A DNA stretch of 10,355 nt, taken from NCBI GenBank assembly GCA_003990745.1, contig RBNI01007398.1:1-10355 (forward strand). Direction: 5' to 3'. The position numbers and the translations under genes are program-made. The notes under the pieces are model-generated. The model was not told the DNA's origin. It was given only the letters and a program-made list of their open reading frames with translations, and searched no databases. This DNA comes from Jimgerdemannia flammicorona (lineage: Eukaryota > Mucoromycota > Endogonomycetes > Endogonales > Endogonaceae). The number at the start of each line of letters is the position of its first letter. Position 1 is the first letter of the stretch. This document shows, piece by piece, positions 1 to 6,966 of this stretch.

Positions 1-363
1 GTGCCTGATCCTGAGGAGGGTGGGCGTTGGGCGGCACTGCAGTCGAGGCTGGTGGGGGGGGTGGGGAATGAGTGGCTGACAGTGGGTTGGGCCATTGCAA
101 TATGGGTGGGGCTCGCAGAACATTGGCGGAATGTCTTTGAGGAGGGCCCCCATAGGGTAGTGAGCTTGAGGGTAGCAAGGTGGGAGGAGTTGATGCTTGA
201 GCTCTTCAAGGCATGGTGGATTGGTTGGGGTTCCAAGGGGGGGAGACGTAAAGGCCTAGTAAGGAGGATTGTAGAGAAGAGTGGTGGTAGGGTTGCGGTG
301 ACGGTGGACGGGGTGACATTTGTAGGGCCAGGGGTAGGAGGGGGTCCATGTGGGATAGGTTGA
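1..363 (+). CDS. Unrecognised reading frame, possible C-terminal part of a protein
   Basis: An open frame of 120 codons runs from the window edge to TGA at 361-363. Its first codon is GTG at base 1, so the true start is probably upstream. The product would be rich in Gly, Val, Trp and Arg. I recognise no domain and no catalytic motif. Long open frames arise easily in such G-rich DNA, so it may be chance. Its position just ahead of AATAAA and an A run would fit the 3' end of a retroposed coding sequence followed by a UTR of about 60 bases. Treat it as hypothetical. Confidence 0.2.
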   Translation: MPDPEEGGRWAALQSRLVGGVGNEWLTVGWAIAIWVGLAEHWRNVFEEGPHRVVSLRVARWEELMLELFKAWWIGWGSKGGRRKGLVRRIVEKSGGRVAVTVDGVTFVGPGVGGGPCGIG

Positions 364-401
364 GGGTTTCGGTTGTATAAATAATACTATAGACGTCAGC
401 T

Positions 402-407
402 AATAAA
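402..407 (+). promoter_or_regulatory. AATAAA polyadenylation signal of the retroposed insert
   Basis: The hexamer AATAAA lies 18 bases upstream of the A14 run. That is the usual distance between a polyadenylation signal and the cleavage site, so the A run is probably a copied poly(A) tail rather than a simple repeat. Confidence 0.45.
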
Positions 408-425
408 GGGAGTCTAAGTGACTAT

Positions 426-439
426 AAAAAAAAAAAAAA
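426..439 (+). repeat. A14 run marking the insert/retrotransposon junction
   Basis: Fourteen consecutive A residues separate the G-rich segment from the Gag frame. The run is best read as a copied poly(A) tail. In the Gag frame it would read as lysines, so some of the A residues may belong to the target. Confidence 0.85.
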
Positions 440-1140
440 GAGATAACAGGAATTACCAGCAAGAGGAAAGAAGGTACCCTGCCCAAGACAGAGCCTAAGT
501 CCAATGCTTCCACTGTGGACAATTCGGACACTATGCCACTGAATGTGACAACAAAAGAAGTGACCAAAGGGACTCAGAACCACCGAACTGAAGGAATGAC
601 ACTCAGTACAAGAAGACTGAAGCCCATCCTGTTGAAGATTTCGAAGAAGCAAGCAACAGTGAAGACTACAGTGACCTAGACTTGTACCCCACCAAGGTTA
701 GCACCCGAAAAACAGTCTACCCAGCAGAAAAAAGGAAGAGACCTGTGGGAAGGCCATCCAGAAATGTCAGCAGAAGAATTATCCAGGAAGAAGATGAAGA
801 GCATGAGGAGGAACAGGTAGACACACCTCCCCGAACTCCCTCACCATTTGTGCCCAAAACCAATGAGTTGCCACCAGAAGATGAAGAAATGGAACAAGAA
901 GAACAGGAACCTGCTGCTCCAAAGCCCAAGAAGAAGTACACTCCAAAGACCATGCCTAGAGACATTTACAATGAAGCCTGGCAGAAGATTCAAGAAGCCA
1001 AGATGGAAGTCCCTCTCCTGCAGTTCTTGCAACTGACACCAGCTGGAGTTCGAAACAAATTGCTGAGAACAACAAGGTCTAGCACTGGCCGAGTCCCAAG
1101 CCCACAGCAAGAACCAGCTTCCATCCCTGTTCAAGCAGCC
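440..1140 (+). pseudogene. gag: Gag C-terminal part with CCHC zinc knuckle
   Basis: Gag packages the element RNA and builds the virus-like particle. The frame is open from the A run and contains one zinc knuckle at 505-546 with the spacing C-x2-C-x4-H-x4-C, the nucleic-acid-binding motif of retroelement Gag. TAA at 496 and TGA at 589 interrupt it on either side of the knuckle. Downstream are a basic patch with an AT-hook-like KRPVGRPSR (736-762), a long acidic Glu-rich tract (about 775-910), a Lys/Pro stretch, and a conserved-looking segment (about 955-1070) just before the protease. The N-terminal capsid part is absent here; a related version survives in the inverted copy at 7961-9240. The TGA at 589 could be a genuine gag terminator, but its CGA-like context makes decay more likely. 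Confidence 0.82.
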
Positions 1141-1530
1141 AAGAGACATGTCAGCACCTACTTACATGGAGATATTGGAGGACAAAAAGCGAAAATCCTT
1201 ATAGACACAGGAGCAGCTGTCTGTGTCATTGCCAAACGATTCTTGGATACCCTCCAATGGCCCATTGATGGACCATCCAACCTCAGCATCATAGTAGCAG
1301 ATGGAGCCTGAACTCAACCTCTTGGAGAAGTACGAAACATCACTATTTCTTTGGGACACATTCAGTTCTCTATTCCCAAAGCTGTTGTCACAGAAGCTGT
1401 CACCTATGACATGATCCTTGGCACCAACTGGATGAAGGAAATGAATGCAGTTGTTGATATTGGCCAACAAGTACTCAAGTTTGACTACCGAGGCAAGAAG
1501 TATAAAGTTAAAGTGACTAGCTATGAGTAA
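1141..1530 (+). pseudogene. Retropepsin-type aspartic protease
   Basis: The protease cuts the Gag-Pol polyprotein during particle maturation. The catalytic Asp-Thr-Gly is at 1204-1212 in the context LIDTGAAVCVI, and the C-terminal family motif ILGTNW follows at about 1415-1432. The unit is about 125 codons, a normal size for a Ty3/Gypsy protease, which acts as a dimer. A TGA at 1309-1311 lies between the two motifs, where neighbouring residues suggest an original CGA. A TAA at 1528-1530 ends the segment and fits an original CAA, since the same frame continues. It is in frame with Gag upstream and with dUTPase downstream, so all three were probably made as one precursor. Confidence 0.9.
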
Positions 1531-2601
1531 TCAAAGAAGAAGAAGAAGGTCACTATTCAAGAAGAATATACCAGCAGTGAAGAGTCTACTATAGAAGAGG
1601 AAGAAGAATCTGAAGATGGAAACGATCCCAGACTCAATCCCCGAATTAACCTGGTGGATGACAGACCAGAAGACAATGTGTGGGCCAAGAATACCATCCC
1701 TATCACCATTGGAGCCATTGCAGGAGAAATCAAAGGATGCCCTACATGCCTCAAGAGACACAGGTGTCCTGAGCATTCCTCCAAGATTATGGGAACAAGG
1801 AAATCGCCTGGCACAGCCTGCCCAGAGTGCAGAAGAAAGAAGAAGAAATGCAGACATGTTCCAGAAACACCTGCAACTGAAGCTGCAGAAGTACAAGTAA
1901 TTTGGAGTCAAGAATCATCGGAGGAAGAAGAAACTTCTGACCAAGAAGTTCCTGAACAAGAAGCACCCAATGAAGAAGAGGTCCCCGAACTCATTCCTTG
2001 GGATGACCCTCGCTGGACACCACCTGAAGACAATGACCCCTGGAATATAGAAGAAGGACCCAGTACAATCACCATTATTCCCAAGAAAGAAACCCACCAA
2101 GAGAAAGCTTTTCAGCTAGGAAGATGCCCACACCAAATGGTCTTCCACTCTCCCCAAGACTACTGCTACCAGTGTCATCTGTTGGACCAACAAGAAAGAC
2201 AGAGACCCCAGAGACCAGAACCCCCAACTACTCTTACACAGTCCACCACCTTTCAAGAAGTCACCACAAAGTTACAAAGTCAATTTAGGGGATAAGGCTT
2301 CTTTACCAAAACAGAAATATACCCCCTGTCTACCCTTCCCCCAACCTATGATCAAGATGGGAACCGATTTCCAAGACAACAAGAGATAAATAGCCAAGAA
2401 CACCATTTTCGAGCAATGGGATATTGCAACCATAGGAGACACCCTGACTGCTGAGACTGCAGACATCAGAAAATTCACCTCAGTCATGATGTTGCAGTGC
2501 ATACTTTGAAGAAAGGAGATAACTGAAGCCAGATCTGAAAAACCCAGATTCAAAAAAGCCAGACCAGGAAGCCAGGAAGAAGAATCCTCAAGATCTACGA
2601 T
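1531..2601 (+). pseudogene. Cys/His-rich linker between protease and dUTPase, unknown function
   Basis: About 355 codons separate protease and dUTPase, in the same frame as both. The segment opens with a lysine run and an acidic Ser/Glu-rich tract. Three Cys/His patches follow. Patch A (1738-1857) holds CPTC, a His, a Cys and a His, then CPEC, a Cys and a His. Patch B (2125-2178) holds Cys, two His, then C-x2-C-H. Patch C (2425-2478) holds C-x-H-x2-H-x2-C-x2-C-x-H, with one codon now TGA at 2452. Acidic, Pro-rich spacers lie between them. The spacing suggests zinc binding, perhaps a nucleic-acid or protein contact domain, but I recognise no family. Stops are TAA 2293 and TGA 2452, 2524 and 2536, all compatible with C-to-T decay. 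Confidence 0.6.
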
Positions 2602-3288
2602 TTGGGAGAAGATATCCTAGCTCTCATCAGACATGCTACCCGCCAGGGATGGGCAGAAGATGCTGTCAACTTCATGGAAGCCCTAGACCCCACAGGAAGA
2701 AGGGGAATTAATTACCTCCGAGTTCCTTCTACTGGAGCCAGATGGCCACACCTCAACCTCAGAGCTTGGAGGCTCTCTGCTAGTGGAGCTTCAGCCCTAG
2801 GAAAGCCCGAACTCAGCAAGGATATTGCCCAGTATGTCCTGCTGCACCCAAAAGCCAAACCCCCGACCAAAGCCCACCCAGAAGATGTAGGATATGATCT
2901 TCACAGCCTGGAGGATGAATCTATCAAGCCTGGAAAGACCTTCATGGTCAGAACCGGACTAGCCATGCAGCTACCCCAAGGAACTTATTTTCAACTGACC
3001 TCAAGGTCTGGACTTGCCAGACAAGGGATAACTGTAGAAGGAGGAACTATTGACCCTGGATATACAGGCGAAATCAAGGTTATCCTACACAACAGCAGTG
3101 CAGAATGGTACTGAATTATTAAAGGACAGAAGATTGCTCAAGCAGACTTCATGAAGGTCAAGACCCCACAGCTACAGGAAGTCTCTGAACTAACTGAAGG
3201 AATAAGACAAGCAAAGGGATTTGGAAGTTCAGACAGGAAGGAGGTGCATCTCCTTCAAGTCAACCACCTCAAGAGGAATGTTCCCCAG
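2602..3288 (+). pseudogene. dUTPase (dUTP pyrophosphatase) domain, interrupted by one stop
   Basis: dUTPase hydrolyses dUTP to dUMP and pyrophosphate and so limits uracil in newly made cDNA. All five motifs of the trimeric family are visible: motif 1 VGYDLHS (2887-2907); motif 2 SRSGLA (3001-3018); motif 3 GTIDPGYTGEI (3043-3075), with the catalytic Asp at 3052 and the Tyr at 3061; motif 4 GQKIAQ (3124-3141); and the Gly-rich motif 5 RQAKGFGSS (3205-3231). A TGA at 3112 lies between motifs 3 and 4 in an apparent CGA position. About 95 codons of unassigned sequence precede motif 1. It is in frame with the protease and upstream of RT. dUTPases are known in betaretroviruses and non-primate lentiviruses, but are uncommon in Ty3/Gypsy elements. 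Confidence 0.95.
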
Positions 3289-3645
3289 TAAGTGTACCGG
3301 CAACCAGTCAGACTGCATAAGAATCTCATCCTGGAGCCTGGAGAACAAACCACCTTCGAAATCTTTGCACCACCCGACCCCAGAAACCTCTTCTTCGAAC
3401 CCAAGGAAGATATCCCACACCTAGACATAGAGGGACACACATTCCCTGACAAGATGAATCCAGTACACTCCCGAGGAACCAACCAAAGCTGGGAGACCAT
3501 CATCTTGCCGAAAGGAACCATCATAGGACATCTGGTGCCTTTTCTCAACCGAACTCATAGGGAAGTTTATGAACTAAACCTATTGGGAAACGGCAAAAGG
3601 TCCCAGAAGAAAGGAAAGGCCCCTCTGCGACCCAGGAGACAGTGA
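3289..3645 (+). pseudogene. Beta-rich linker domain ending the upstream Gag-Pro-dUTPase frame
   Basis: After TAA at 3289 (an apparent CAA position) the frame continues for 117 codons to TGA at 3643-3645. It holds a PGE turn after a run of hydrophobic residues, then an FFEP segment, and ends with LPKGTIIGHL (3505-3534). A similar layout, a PPxSE-like turn followed by LPKGTxIG, occurs in many Ty3/Gypsy polyproteins between protease and RT, so I read this as that beta-sandwich linker; the assignment is from memory of the pattern. The last 25 codons turn basic and overlap the start of the RT frame. The TGA at 3643 is a candidate for a genuine terminator of the unshifted product. Confidence 0.5.
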
Positions 3646-4640
3646 AGCCTTCCACAAACATTGGAGAAGAATTGACACCTCAACAACAGCAACAACTAAT
3701 AGAACTTCTCAACAAATATCAAGATATCTTCACCACCGAATATGGCAACCTGCCATACAATCCATCCTATCACCACAGCATAAATACAGGAAATGCAATA
3801 CCTATCCGGCAGAAACCCTATAGAATACCCCATCACTTGAAAACATTCGAAAAGGAGCACATTCAAGAACTCTTAGAGAATGGAGTTATATGACCTTATA
3901 CCAGCCCCTGGGCCAGTCCTATACTTATTGTACCAAAGAAAGGAGGATGGAGACTCTGTGTGGATTACAGAAAACTCAATTCAGTAACCGAAAAGGATGC
4001 CTATCCTTTGCCCAGAATTGATGACCTTTTGGATCAGTTACAAGATGCCAGATACTTCAGTAGTATGGACCTCTTTGCAGGATTCCATGAGATCCCCATA
4101 GACCCCAAGGACATTCAAAAGACAGCCTTCCTTGCTCTAGGAAAACTGTTTGAGTACCTCCGAATGCCCTTTGGACTTTGCAATGTACCCCCCACCTTCC
4201 AGAGGATGATGAATTCAGTCTATGCCCCCTTGATTCACCACTGCCTGATTGTATACATGGATGATTCCAATATTTATTCAGCAGATTTCGAAGAACACCT
4301 GCATCACTTAGAGGAATTCTTCAAGCTCACCCGCAAAAACCACCTGAGACTAAATGCAAAGAAATGCTATTTCGGGAAACAGAAACTCGAATTCCTTGGA
4401 TTCATAGTTTCAAAAGAAGGAACCCATGCAGACTCAAAGAAAACCGAGAAGATCAACAATTGGCCAGTACCCAAGACCCCAAAGGAGACACTATCCTTTC
4501 TGATGCTAGTATCCTATTACAGAAGGTTTATCAAGAACTTTGCTCAAATTGCCGCCCCAATTCGGATCCTTCTCAAGAAAGGAGTGCCATTCGAATGGAT
4601 GGAATCACAAGGAAAAGCCTTTAAGGAACTCAAAAATCGC
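3573..4640 (+). pseudogene. Reverse transcriptase domain
   Basis: The reverse transcriptase copies element RNA into cDNA. In the shifted frame the order is a Gln-rich linker (about 3660-3700), an N-terminal finger segment ending in VDYRKLN (about 3957-3977), SMDLFAGFHEI (about 4062-4094) with the first catalytic Asp, the PFGLCNVP segment (about 4167-4190), and the catalytic YMDD box at 4254-4265. LEFLGFIVS and YYRRFIKNFA mark the thumb region typical of Ty3/Gypsy. A TGA at 3891-3893 splits the finger region; the flanking residues align with the family across it, so it is a mutated Arg codon. Apart from this stop the domain is intact, pointing to a fairly recent copy. Confidence 0.95.
3585..3591 (+). 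promoter_or_regulatory. Candidate -1 ribosomal frameshift heptamer GGGAAAC
   Basis: GGGAAAC has the canonical X XXY YYZ form. In the upstream frame it reads ttG GGA AAC, so tandem slippage by one base would place the ribosome in the RT frame. That frame is closed by TGA at 3570-3572 and open from 3573 onward, so the heptamer falls inside the short overlap (3573-3642). Twenty-one bases downstream, GGAAAGGC (3613-3620) can pair with GCCTTCC (3647-3653) with one bulged A. That spacer is longer than usual. A random one-base deletion is the alternative explanation of the frame change. Confidence 0.55.
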
Positions 4641-5057
4641 ATGACTACAGTTCCAATCCTTGTGCGCCCCAATCTACAGAAGCCATTCATCTTGTATACG
4701 GATGCCTCTAAAGATGGCCTTGGAGCAGTTCTAGCCCAGGAAGGACCTGATCAACAACACCATGTGATAGCTTATGCAAGCAGAGCTACCAACCAGCAGC
4801 AGATGAACTATGACAGCACCAAACTGGAATGCCTTGCAGTCATATGGGCAGTCACCCTATTCAAGCACTACCTCATCGGAAAAAGGTTCACCCTGATCAC
4901 AGACTATGCAGCCCTCAAATGGTTATTCAACCACAAGGAACCTGCTGGAATCTTAGCCCGCTGGATCCTTATCCTTCAGGATTACAAAATCACCATCATC
5001 CACAAAGCAGGGAAAGCTCACAACAATGTTGATGTACTTTCCTGCCAGCCCCAATGA
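4641..5057 (+). pseudogene. RNase H domain, C-terminal end of the RT frame
   Basis: RNase H degrades the RNA strand of the RNA/cDNA hybrid. The frame continues from RT without a break. Catalytic acidic residues are seen as Asp in YTDASKDGLG (4701), Glu in TKLECLA (4827) and Asp in ITDYAALKWLF (4902). The end reads NNVDVLSC where the family usually has ADALSR. The Cys codon TGC fits a CGC-to-TGC change and the Val codons fit GCN-to-GTN changes, so C-to-T decay is visible as missense as well as stops. ITDY, where the family has TDH, is another such case. The frame ends at TGA 5055-5057, which overlaps the first codon of the integrase frame as ATGA. Confidence 0.93.
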
Positions 5058-6133
5058 ACCAGAAGAAGGGTGTCCTAAGGAACTACACCCTAAAGGAAGC
5101 TCCTCAGACCATCAAGGCCCAAGAAGATGTTATCCGAAAAGAACATCAGAAAGCCCATCAAGGACAGACAAGCACAGAAGAGAAAATTCGAAAACTATAT
5201 CAATCTTGGCCTCACCTCAGAACTCAAGTCCGAGACATCATCCAGAAATGTGACACTTGTCAGAAGTACCAAGGAAAGAAGAACAATCAAGCCCCTTTGC
5301 AACCGATTCCCCCACCCACTCACATCTTTCAGAGATGGGGAGTAGACGTAATTGGACCTCTACCAGTTACACCAAGAAGAAACATATATATCCTTGTATT
5401 TGTGGAACACCTGACCAAGTGGCCTGAGGCTTTCCCAATGGAAATTGCAGATACCTTAACCTTTGTAGGCCTCCTCCATAGACTCACACTCAGATATGGA
5501 CCCCCAGAAGAACTCATCTCTGACCGAGGCACAGAATTCATCAACAACATAATTACAAGTTATGCCCGAATTCACAAGATCTACCTCAAAAGGACCACAT
5601 CATACCACCCCCAGACCAACAGCATGACTGAGAGAATGAACCAGACCATCAAGAAAGGACTTGCTCGAGTCAATCCTACCAATTGGGACCTCTGCTTACC
5701 TGAGATCTTATGGGAAATTCGGAACACCCCTGCCACATCCACCAAACAAAAGCTATTCGAAATGATGTTTGCCAAGAGAACCAGAACTGCTGACCATGAG
5801 AATCTTGGAGACCTCCTCAAGAAGGCTGAACAATTATGAAATCAAGCTCAAGGACAGATTATCAAAGCCCAGGAAAGACATAAGAAGTACTACAACCAAA
5901 AACAGAAGGATCAGGAGATCAAGATTGGAGATCAAGTCCTAGTTTGGAGAAGTATGATCGAGACAAACTTTGCTGCCAAACTAGAACCGAAATGGGAAGG
6001 ACCTTATCTTGTATATAATATCAAAGGAACCAGCATCTATTTAAGAAGTATGGATGGATGAACTCTCAGAACACCAGTACACATCAACCACCTCAAGATA
6101 TACCTTTCCCCACATCATGAATCAGAGAGTTGA
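5054..6133 (+). pseudogene. Integrase with HHCC zinc domain, DDE core and GPY module
   Basis: Integrase joins the cDNA ends to the host chromosome. The frame starts with ATG at 5054, -1 relative to RNase H. The zinc domain has His at 5144 and 5156 (H-x3-H) and CDTC at 5249-5260. The catalytic triad is Asp in WGVDVIGP (5345), Asp in SDRGTEF (5522) and Glu in TERMNQ (5630), with 35 residues between the last two, as is classic for the family. A GPY/F module follows (GPY at 5999-6007). TGA at 5837 and 6059 interrupt it, both in apparent CGA positions, and TGA at 6131 ends this call. If that stop is also a mutated Arg codon, a Ser/Pro/Glu-rich tail would run on to TGA at 6392. I see no chromodomain. 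Confidence 0.95.
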
Positions 6134-6632
6134 CAACTGCCTTCAGACTCTTATCCTCAGCTCATTTCAATCACTGCCAGTTCCCCTACCCCAATTCCGA
6201 GAAGTCAATGGGAACACTCTCCAGAAGATTCAGATTCATCAAGAGAATCTTGTCCTGGCCAGACGATTGCTACAGGTCCATCAACTCCAGGCCCACTATG
6301 CAATTGGAGAACAATTGCAGAACCTCCCAGCCCCAGAACAAACATATATCAGAAATACAGCAGGACTATCAAGAAGATATGTTACTGCTGCTGACAGGCT
6401 CTACACCCTTTACAAGCAAAACCCTGCAGCTCTGATGCAAGCACAATTCTCTTGGTATGATACATGAGGAATGAATCTAGCCACCTACCTGAGCTTTATT
6501 AATACTGTTGAGATCTTATTCCCAGAAGAAGAAGAAGAACCCTTGGAATGGAGTGACCATGGTACAGATGACAAAGATGATGGAACAGGTATTGATGCAG
6601 AAGATGCTTACCCTCACTGGGATGATGACTAA
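6117..6632 (+). pseudogene. Extra 3' reading frame downstream of integrase, unknown function
   Basis: This frame differs from that of integrase and overlaps its end. ATG at 6117 is a plausible start, and an earlier ATG at 6054 is also in frame. It is open to TGA at 6465-6467 (an apparent CGA) and continues to TAA at 6630-6632, about 170 codons. The product has a Gln/Leu-rich, probably helical middle part, a hydrophobic/aromatic stretch (about 6430-6520) and a strongly acidic Asp/Glu tail. It has no signal peptide or membrane segment, so it is not an envelope protein. It ends 28 bases before the polypurine tract, in the place where some elements carry an accessory gene. No homologue comes to mind. 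The integrase frame is also open over 6134-6391, so one of the two may be chance. Confidence 0.5.
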
Positions 6633-6660
6633 AAGATAGTCTGGGAACAGACCATCCTTT

Positions 6661-6672
6661 AGTGGGGGCTGA
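6661..6672 (+). promoter_or_regulatory. Polypurine tract (plus-strand primer)
   Basis: AGTGGGGGCTGA lies directly before TGTGACA, the proposed LTR start. A G-rich purine tract next to the 3' LTR primes plus-strand cDNA synthesis in LTR retroelements. The exact LTR edge could also be TG at 6670. Confidence 0.65.
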
Positions 6673-6711
6673 TGTGACAAACCTGGATATACCACCTGAA
6701 TTATACCTTAA

Positions 6712-6749
6712 CCAGATGACGTGAACAATTAGCCAGATGACATGAACAC
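6712..6749 (+). repeat. Direct repeat pair in the LTR, CCAGATGACRTGAACAM
   Basis: Two 17-base copies at 6712-6728 and 6733-6749 differ at two positions and lie close upstream of the TATA box. The first contains TGACGTGA, resembling an ACGT-core or CRE-like activator site. A promoter role is inferred from position only. Confidence 0.5.
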
Positions 6750-6786
6750 CCAGTATAGTAACCAGCAACCATTGCTGTGGAAACTG

Positions 6787-6794
6787 TATAAATA
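6787..6794 (+). promoter_or_regulatory. TATA box of the LTR promoter
   Basis: TATAAATA lies 115 bases into the LTR, suiting RNA polymerase II initiation at about 6815-6825. A second, weaker TATAAAT is at 6935-6941 and could serve instead. Confidence 0.5.
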
Positions 6795-6819
6795 GCCAGA
6801 CTACCAGATAAGGTATATC

Positions 6820-6876
6820 TGTGCAGGACCTGCACACCTGTGCCGGACCTGCACACTTGTGCTGGACCTGCACAAC
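6820..6876 (+). repeat. Three tandem 19-bp repeats with near-palindromic core in the LTR
   Basis: Units at 6820-6838, 6839-6857 and 6858-6876 share TGTGCNGGACCTGCACAMY. In the first unit GTGCAGG and CCTGCAC are perfect inverted arms around one A; the other two units carry a mismatch. They lie just downstream of the TATA box and could be protein-binding sites or form RNA hairpins near the transcript start. Confidence 0.85.
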
Positions 6877-6960
6877 TTGCCATAGATAGCAAATCTATAG
6901 TTAGCCACACAGTAACCAGATAGCAACCAACTTGTATAAATTACCCCAGAGACAAGAGTG

Positions 6961-6966
6961 AATAAA
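6961..6966 (+). terminator. AATAAA polyadenylation signal in the LTR
   Basis: AATAAA lies about 170 bases downstream of the first TATA box. As in other LTRs it would direct 3' end formation of the element RNA in the downstream LTR. This places R roughly between 6815 and 6990. Confidence 0.45.

Larger units (their letters stand above)
1..425 (+). mobile_element. 3' end of a polyadenylated retroposed insert (LINE-like or processed copy), partial
   Basis: This G-rich stretch differs in composition from everything to its right. It ends with an AATAAA hexamer 18 bases before a pure run of 14 A. Immediately after that run the Gag frame of the retrotransposon begins mid-protein. A polyadenylation signal at the right distance from an A tail is the mark of a reverse-transcribed polyadenylated RNA, either a LINE/SINE or a processed gene copy, inserted in the + orientation. 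No reverse transcriptase, RNase H or zinc-finger motif of a LINE is visible here, so the class is open. The 5' end lies outside the window and target duplications cannot be tested. Confidence 0.42.

Noticed and set aside
1..363. LINE reverse transcriptase or zinc-finger C-terminus
   Set aside because: None of the expected residues is visible; only the poly(A) end suggests a retroposed origin.
440..6632. Stop codon reassignment or genuine readthrough at the many TGA codons
   Set aside because: CGA codons are still used elsewhere, TAA occurs at Gln-like positions too, and missense C-to-T changes accompany the stops. Decay explains all of it. Readthrough of TGA 589 after the zinc knuckle cannot be fully excluded.
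6117..6632. Envelope-like gene in the position used by errantiviruses
   Set aside because: There is no signal peptide, furin-like site or membrane segment; the product is Gln-rich and acidic.
6820..6876. CRISPR-like or other spaced repeat array
   Set aside because: The three 19-bp units are contiguous with no spacers and lie in an LTR of a eukaryotic element.
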